NCBI RefSeq assembly: GCF_003347665.1
Contig: NZ_QDGA01000045.1
Coordinates: forward strand, 1-38,804
Source of the DNA: Microvirga calopogonii
GTDB taxonomy: Bacteria; Pseudomonadota; Alphaproteobacteria; Rhizobiales; Beijerinckiaceae
Length of the DNA stretch: 38,804 nt
Direction: 5' to 3'
Shown: piece after piece, positions 34,191-38,804 of the stretch
Layout: every line of letters begins with the position of its first letter
How positions within the stretch are numbered: the first letter of the stretch is position 1
The notes under the pieces: generated by a model
Databases searched by the model: none
The model's input: only the letters and a program-made list of their open reading frames with translations
What the model was told of the DNA's origin: nothing
Program-made: the position numbers and the translations under genes

Positions 34191-36070
34191 GGGGCTTTCT
34201 TCCCGGCGTCGCGCTTGGCTTTGTCCCGGTCCTTTCTCTCCTGCTCCTTCTTGGCCTTCGCTCCTTCGACGGGCAGGCGGATGATGAAGCGGGCGCCGAG
34301 GCGGGTGGGCTCGCCGTCCTCGTCGGGAGGGCCGAGCCGGTTCTCGGCCCGGATCGTGCCGCGATGGGCCTCGATGATCTGGCGGGAGATGGACAGGCCG
34401 AGGCCGGAATTCTGGCCGAAACCCTGCTCGGGCCGGTCCGTGTAGAAGCGCTCGAAGATCCGGTCGAGGGCATCCGGCTCGATGCCGGGCCCGCTGTCCT
34501 CCACCAGGATCTCCACCTGGTTCTTGCGGCGGCGCATGGAGACGTTGACGGTCTGGTCGGACGGCGAGAAGGAACGGGCGTTGTCGATCAGGTTGTTGAA
34601 GACCTGGCCGAGGCGGCTGTCGTGGCCGAGAACAAGGAAGGCGTCCCGGCCCTGGGCCTGCCTTTCGATGCTGAGCGTGATGAGCGGATCATGCTCCTGG
34701 CGGCGTTCGTTGGCGACCGACACCACCGCGTCGAGCAGCTGCACCATGTCCACCGGCTCGGCATCGGCACGGGCGAGTTCCGCATCGAGCCGCGACGCAT
34801 CCGAAATGTCGCTGATCAGCCGGTCGAGGCGCTTCACGTCGTGCTGGATGATCGACAGGAGACGCTCCCGGGAATCGTCGCTGCGGGCGAGCGGGAGGGT
34901 CTCGACGGCGCTGCGCAGGGAGGTCAGCGGGTTCTTCAGCTCGTGCGCCACGTCCGCCGCGAAGCTCTCGATGGCGTCGATGCGGTTGTAGAGCGCCCTG
35001 GTCATGTCGCGCAGGGCGCCCGACAGGTGGCCGATCTCGTCGGACCGGGTGGTGAAATCGGGGATTTCCTGTCGGGACTTCGTGCCCCAGCGCACCCGTT
35101 CCGCCGCCTCGGCGAGCCGCCGGACCGGGCCCGCGATGGCGCCGGCGAGGAAGAGCGACAGGACGATCATGACCACGGCCGCCACCAGGAAGACCTGGAG
35201 CAGGGCGAAGCGCTCGGACGCGATGATCGCGTCGATGTCGCCCTCCTGGGTCGAGAGCAGGAGAGCACCCTGGACCGTGCGGAACCGCTGGACCGGCACG
35301 GCCACCGAAACGATGGTCTCGCCACGGTTGTTGACGCGCACCACGCTCGATTGCTGGCCGGCGAAGGCCTGCTGCACTTCCGGCAGGGACTTGCCGTTGG
35401 CCGGACCGACCTCCTCCTGCACCGGACGTCTGGTCCGCCGGAACATCTTGCGGATGCTGTTCCAGGTGCGCTCGATGAAGCTCGTCGTATCCTCGACATT
35501 GGCGACCGGCGGCAGCTCCATGCGCAGGATGTCGCCGCGGGAATAGAACGATCTGGAATCGAGAAGCAGGGTGCCTTCCCGGTCGAAGATCCGGGCACGG
35601 GTCTTGGTCGGCGTCACCAGACGGCGCAGCAGGGGAGCGACGCGTTCGGGGTTGATGGAGAACTCGAGCGAGGAGAAGGATTCGTCGTTGAACCGCTCGG
35701 TTTCTCCCGCCTGCATCTGCAGGAGCTGGTCCGGGTCGATGGTGATGGTGTTGGTCTCGACCGTGGCGGAACTCGCGATCGCACCCGCGATGATCTCGCC
35801 CTGGGTGAGAAGGCTCTGCACCCGTGCCTCGATGAGGCCTTCGCGGAACTGGTTGAGGTAGAGGAAGCCGACGAGCAGGGCCACGAGGCCGGCCAGGTTG
35901 AGCACGACGATCCGGCGCGTCAGGCTCGACGAGCCCCGCTGCACGATCATGCGGCCGAAATGCTTCAGCCGCGCCAGGATGCCCTGAGGGGCCGGCGGAT
36001 CGTCGAACGCCGCCTCGGCGTGGATGGGGTCAGCCTTCATGCTACTCGTTCGAGGCCGATCCAGTCTCAT
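34187..36070 (-). CDS. chvG: Sensor histidine kinase ChvG (ExoS family)
   Basis: Inner-membrane sensor of acid or envelope stress that phosphorylates ChvI. 627 residues. Helix 1 at about 52-72 (RRIVVLNLAGLVALLVGFLYL), a periplasmic sensor of about 210 residues, helix 2 near 285-310 (VFLVAAVVMIVLSLFLAGAIAG), a HAMP-like linker, HisKA with His376 in DVAHELKNPLTSL, and HATPase boxes NNLIDNARSFS, DSGPGIEP and SGLGLSISRQI. A basic, lysine-rich C-terminal tail (KAKKEQERKDRDKAKRDAGKKAP) follows. The start may be ATG 36070 or 36040; neither has a strong ribosome binding site. chvI lies 60 bases upstream. In rhizobia this system controls exopolysaccharide, motility and host interaction. Confidence 0.95.
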   Translation of the reverse strand: MRLDRPRTSSMKADPIHAEAAFDDPPAPQGILARLKHFGRMIVQRGSSSLTRRIVVLNLAGLVALLVGFLYLNQFREGLIEARVQSLLTQGEIIAGAIASSATVETNTITIDPDQLLQMQAGETERFNDESFSSLEFSINPERVAPLLRRLVTPTKTRARIFDREGTLLLDSRSFYSRGDILRMELPPVANVEDTTSFIERTWNSIRKMFRRTRRPVQEEVGPANGKSLPEVQQAFAGQQSSVVRVNNRGETIVSVAVPVQRFRTVQGALLLSTQEGDIDAIIASERFALLQVFLVAAVVMIVLSLFLAGAIAGPVRRLAEAAERVRWGTKSRQEIPDFTTRSDEIGHLSGALRDMTRALYNRIDAIESFAADVAHELKNPLTSLRSAVETLPLARSDDSRERLLSIIQHDVKRLDRLISDISDASRLDAELARADAEPVDMVQLLDAVVSVANERRQEHDPLITLSIERQAQGRDAFLVLGHDSRLGQVFNNLIDNARSFSPSDQTVNVSMRRRKNQVEILVEDSGPGIEPDALDRIFERFYTDRPEQGFGQNSGLGLSISRQIIEAHRGTIRAENRLGPPDEDGEPTRLGARFIIRLPVEGAKAKKEQERKDRDKAKRDAGKKAP

Positions 36071-36130
36071 CGTCCCGGACCGTGGCCGTCATTCCAGGTT
36101 GCTTGCCGGGTTGCTTGCGCCACCAAAGCG

Positions 36131-36829
36131 TCAGGCTTCCTTGAAGCGGTAGCCCACGCCGTAGAGGGTCTCGATCATTTCGAAACTCTGGTCAACCGAC
36201 TTGAACTTCTTGCGCAGGCGCTTGATGTGGCTGTCGATGGTGCGGTCGTCGACATAGACCTGGTCGTCATAGGCCGCGTCCATCAGGGCATTGCGGCTTT
36301 TCACCACCCCAGGACGGGTGGCGAGGGCCTGCAGGATCAGGAATTCCGTCACGGTGAGGGTCACCGGCTCGCCCTTCCAGGTGCAGGCATGCCGCTCCGG
36401 GTCCATCTTGAGCTGGCCGCGCTCCAGGGCCTTCGGATCGGCCTCCTTGGGGGCGGTCTGGTCCTTTGGCGCGAACCGTCGCAGGACGGCCTTCACGCGC
36501 TCGACGAGGAGCCGCTGGGAGAACGGCTTCCGGATGAAGTCGTCGGCGCCCATCTTGAGGCCGAACAGCTCGTCGATCTCCTCGTCCTTGGACGTCAGGA
36601 AGATCACCGGCAGGTCCGACTTCTGCCGCAGGCGCCGCAGGAGCTCCATGCCGTCCATGCGGGGCATCTTGATGTCGAAGATCGCCAGATCGGGCGGGGC
36701 ATGCTTGAGACCGTCCAGAGCCGAGGCGCCGTCCGTATAGGTCTGAATGCGGTAGCCCTCCGCTTCGAGGGCGATGGAAACAGAGGTCAGGATGTTGCGA
36801 TCGTCATCGACAAGGGCGATCGTTGGCAT
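36131..36829 (-). CDS. chvI: Response regulator ChvI (OmpR family)
   Basis: DNA-binding output of ChvG. 232 residues: receiver domain 1-120 with acidic pocket Asp8-Asp10, phospho-acceptor Asp52 (AIFDIKMPRMDG) and Lys in IRKPF; winged-helix domain about 135-230 (TVTEFLILQALATRPG, DRTIDSHIKRLRKKF, ETLYGVGYRF). ATG 36829 is chosen for the strong AAGGAAGAG upstream; an ATG at 36853 adds eight residues. The gene heads the chvI-chvG-hprK-manX-ptsH series and is divergent from pckA, 512 bases away, as in Sinorhizobium, where ChvI acts on the pckA side. Confidence 0.95.
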   Translation of the reverse strand: MPTIALVDDDRNILTSVSIALEAEGYRIQTYTDGASALDGLKHAPPDLAIFDIKMPRMDGMELLRRLRQKSDLPVIFLTSKDEEIDELFGLKMGADDFIRKPFSQRLLVERVKAVLRRFAPKDQTAPKEADPKALERGQLKMDPERHACTWKGEPVTLTVTEFLILQALATRPGVVKSRNALMDAAYDDQVYVDDRTIDSHIKRLRKKFKSVDQSFEMIETLYGVGYRFKEA

Positions 36830-37341
36830 GAACTCTTCCTTGGTTTGGCACAAACTATGTCAGATTTTCGTATCGTCTGACAACGCAGCAGGCCCTAAAA
36901 CGTCCCCAACTGCGCCTTTCTCGTGGCATAAATATGGTTTCCCCCGGCTGCGGCCAGGGGCGGACCTGATAGTGGTGTCTAAGGGGCGCCCGTTCAACCG
37001 CGAATGAACGACCCGTGCCGGACCCGTCAGGATGGGCCCCTGCTGATTTCCGTAACGACAGATATGGGATGCCGGATGAAATGGCCGGTCAATCATACGA
37101 AAGAACTCGGAAAATACCTTCAAATTCGAGGGATTGAGGCTAATGGAGGTCTGGTTCCCGGAAAAATAGAATGCGATGAAATGACCTGAGTTGACGGCAC
37201 CGTCAGCTGACCTAAAGAAGGTTCCATGTTCAAGCGAGACGGCAAAGTGTTGCCGGAATTGTTTGGCCTACCCCCATGTGACGGTCATCGGACGGCGGCT
37301 GACCTGGCTGCGCGGCGACCGCCAATCAGGAGAAGTCTTCC
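36830..37341. other. Divergent chvI-pckA control region
   Basis: 512 bases without a convincing gene. It is clearly AT-richer from 37060 to 37190 than the neighbouring genes and must carry the promoters of both divergent genes. An exact inverted repeat lies at 37192-37205 (separate entry). An 87-residue minus-strand frame (36860-37123) has no recognisable features and is not annotated. Confidence 0.6.
37192..37205. promoter_or_regulatory. Perfect inverted repeat upstream of pckA
   Basis: TGACGG, CA, CCGTCA, about 137 bases before the pckA start. The half-sites are exact and the spacing is that of a dimeric regulator site. It could bind ChvI or a gluconeogenic regulator; that is an inference from location. 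Confidence 0.4.
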
Positions 37342-38804
37342 GTGGAAAATATCGGCGTCTTCAACAGCGCACAGGGTGCCGAGGCCTCCGGCCTCCGCAA
37401 TCTCAAACGGGTCTACTGGAACCTCGAGGCGCCTGCTCTCTACGAGCAGTCCCTGACCCGGGGCGAGACCAAGCTCGTGCAGGGCGGTGCGCTTCTGGCC
37501 GACACCGGCGTGCATACGGGCCGCTCCCCCAAGGACAAGTTCGTGGTGCGCGACGAATCCACGGAGAACACCGTCTGGTGGGACAACAACGGCGCCATCA
37601 CGCCCGGCCATTTCGACACCCTGCTGGCCGACTTCCTGGCCCATGCCGAGGGCAAGGAGCTGTTCGCGCAGGATCTCTACGGCGGCGCCGATCCGGCCTA
37701 CCGGGTCAAGGCGCGCGTCTTCACGGAATATGCCTGGCATTCGCTCTTCATCCGCAACCTGCTGATCCGTCCCGACCGGGGCGAGCTCGCCGATTACGTG
37801 CCCGGCCTGACCATCATCGACCTGCCGTCCTTCAAGGCTGATCCGGCCCGGCACGGCTGCCGCACGGAGACGGTCATCGCCTGCGACTTCAAGCGCAAGA
37901 TCGTGCTCATCGGCGGCACGTCCTATGCCGGCGAGATGAAGAAGTCGGTCTTCACCTATCTGAACTACGTGCTGCCCGCCCAGAAGGTCATGCCCATGCA
38001 TTGCTCGGCCAATGTGGGCGACGAGGGCGACGTGGCCGTGTTCTTCGGCCTCTCCGGCACCGGCAAGACCACGCTCTCGGCCGATCCGAACCGGGTCCTG
38101 CTCGGCGACGACGAGCATGGCTGGGGCCCGAACGGCGTGTTCAACTTCGAGGGCGGCTGTTACGCCAAGACGATCCGCCTCTCCCGCGAGGCGGAGCCCG
38201 AGATCTTCGCCACCACCGAGCGCTTCGGCACGGTGCTGGAGAACGTGACCATCGATCCGATCACGCGCATTCCCGATTTCGACGATGCGTCGAAGACGGA
38301 GAACACGCGCTGCGCCTATCCGCTCGACTTCATTCCCAATGCGAGCTCCACGGGCCGCGCGGGCATTCCGAAGAACATCGTGATGCTCACCTGCGATGCC
38401 TTCGGCGTGCTGCCTCCCATCGCCAAGCTGACGCCTGCCGAGGCCATGTACCACTTCCTCTCCGGCTACACGGCGAAGGTCGCGGGCACGGAGAAGGGCG
38501 TGAAGGATCCGGAGGCCACGTTCTCGACCTGCTTCGGCGCGCCCTTCATGCCGCGTCATCCGTCCGAATACGGCAACCTGCTGCGCGATCTCATCGCCAA
38601 GCACTCGGTGGATTGCTGGCTCGTCAACACGGGCTGGACCGGCGGTAAGTACGGCGTCGGCCGGCGCATGCCGATCCGTGTCACCCGCCGCCTGCTCACG
38701 GCGGCTCTCGACGGTTCGCTCTCCCGCGCCGATTTCCGCCGCGACCCGTATTTCGGCTTCGCGGTGCCGACCTCGGTGCCCGGCGTCGAGCCGCACATCC
38801 TGTA
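37342..38804 (+). CDS. pckA: Phosphoenolpyruvate carboxykinase (ATP), truncated by window end
   Basis: Converts oxaloacetate and ATP to PEP and CO2, the entry to gluconeogenesis from organic acids. GTG 37342 is preceded by AGGAGA (37328-37333) at a good distance. 487 complete codons are visible before the window ends, of about 535-540 usual for the ATP family. Diagnostic blocks are GVHTGRSPKDKFVV, GGTSYAGEMKKSVFT, MHCSANVG, the P-loop GLSGTGKTTLS (Gly236 to Thr243 for the core), the metal-binding DDEHGWGPNGVFNFEGGCYAK and NTGWTGGKYG. The frame is open to the window end with no stop. It is divergent from chvI, the arrangement seen in rhizobia, and would work with the 2-oxoglutarate permease in growth on organic acids. 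Confidence 0.96.
   Translation, partial: MENIGVFNSAQGAEASGLRNLKRVYWNLEAPALYEQSLTRGETKLVQGGALLADTGVHTGRSPKDKFVVRDESTENTVWWDNNGAITPGHFDTLLADFLAHAEGKELFAQDLYGGADPAYRVKARVFTEYAWHSLFIRNLLIRPDRGELADYVPGLTIIDLPSFKADPARHGCRTETVIACDFKRKIVLIGGTSYAGEMKKSVFTYLNYVLPAQKVMPMHCSANVGDEGDVAVFFGLSGTGKTTLSADPNRVLLGDDEHGWGPNGVFNFEGGCYAKTIRLSREAEPEIFATTERFGTVLENVTIDPITRIPDFDDASKTENTRCAYPLDFIPNASSTGRAGIPKNIVMLTCDAFGVLPPIAKLTPAEAMYHFLSGYTAKVAGTEKGVKDPEATFSTCFGAPFMPRHPSEYGNLLRDLIAKHSVDCWLVNTGWTGGKYGVGRRMPIRVTRRLLTAALDGSLSRADFRRDPYFGFAVPTSVPGVEPHIL

Noticed and set aside
34364..36880. 838-residue plus-strand open frame opposite chvG and chvI
   Set aside because: It spans two well-supported minus-strand genes and the gap between them; shadow.
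36860..37123. 87-residue minus-strand frame in the chvI-pckA gap
   Set aside because: No family match, weak start context, and it lies in the control region of two divergent genes.
37285..38796. 503-residue minus-strand open frame opposite pckA
   Set aside because: pckA on the plus strand has unmistakable catalytic motifs; the antisense frame has none.

Overview
The window is a high-GC alphaproteobacterial chromosome segment, most likely from the Hyphomicrobiales (Rhizobiales). Methylobacteriaceae such as Microvirga or Methylobacterium, or a relative such as Bosea, fit best; this is inferred from gene content, synteny and repeat style, not from a marker gene. Two gene blocks are diagnostic. 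One is trpF-trpB-trpA-accD-folC facing trxA-addA-addB-murU-(tsaE-amgK)-divL. The other is ahcY-ptsH-manX-hprK-chvG-chvI followed by a divergent pckA.

Layout. 1-742 holds no convincing gene, only a long palindromic repeat. 743-2632 is an HWE-family sensor kinase. 2633-3471 holds a repeat, a densely structured putative RNA and a small membrane protein whose ribosome binding site is buried in a hairpin. Next come argG (minus strand), a DsbA-fold isomerase and a KgtP-type 2-oxoglutarate permease. 7205-11468 carries rpsA with a candidate structured leader and a textbook terminator, then sppA, ihfB and lapA. 11479-18719 has an ornithine-cyclodeaminase-family gene, the trp genes, accD, a small exported protein on the minus strand, and folC.

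From 18958 to 36829 nearly everything lies on the minus strand. One transcription unit reads divL, tsaE-amgK, murU, addB, addA, possibly trxA. It combines cell-cycle signalling, tRNA t6A synthesis, peptidoglycan sugar salvage and recombinational repair, with junctions of 4 to 9 bases. Upstream lies ahcY behind a perfect 9+2+9 operator-like palindrome. Then come HPr, EIIA-Man and a minimal HPr kinase with the ChvG/ChvI two-component system, i.e. the alphaproteobacterial nitrogen-type PTS locus. pckA starts at 37342 on the plus strand and runs off the window end.

At least five families of intergenic palindromic repeats are scattered through the window, several with two or more copies, including copies inside the trp-accD cluster. 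No tRNA, rRNA, CRISPR array, prophage or insertion sequence was seen. The most novel-looking element is the structured RNA and sequestered start at about 2911-3132. Other notable points are DivL with tyrosine in place of the phospho-accepting histidine, murU lying in frame behind the tsaE-amgK stop codon, the rpsA leader hairpin and the ahcY operator.
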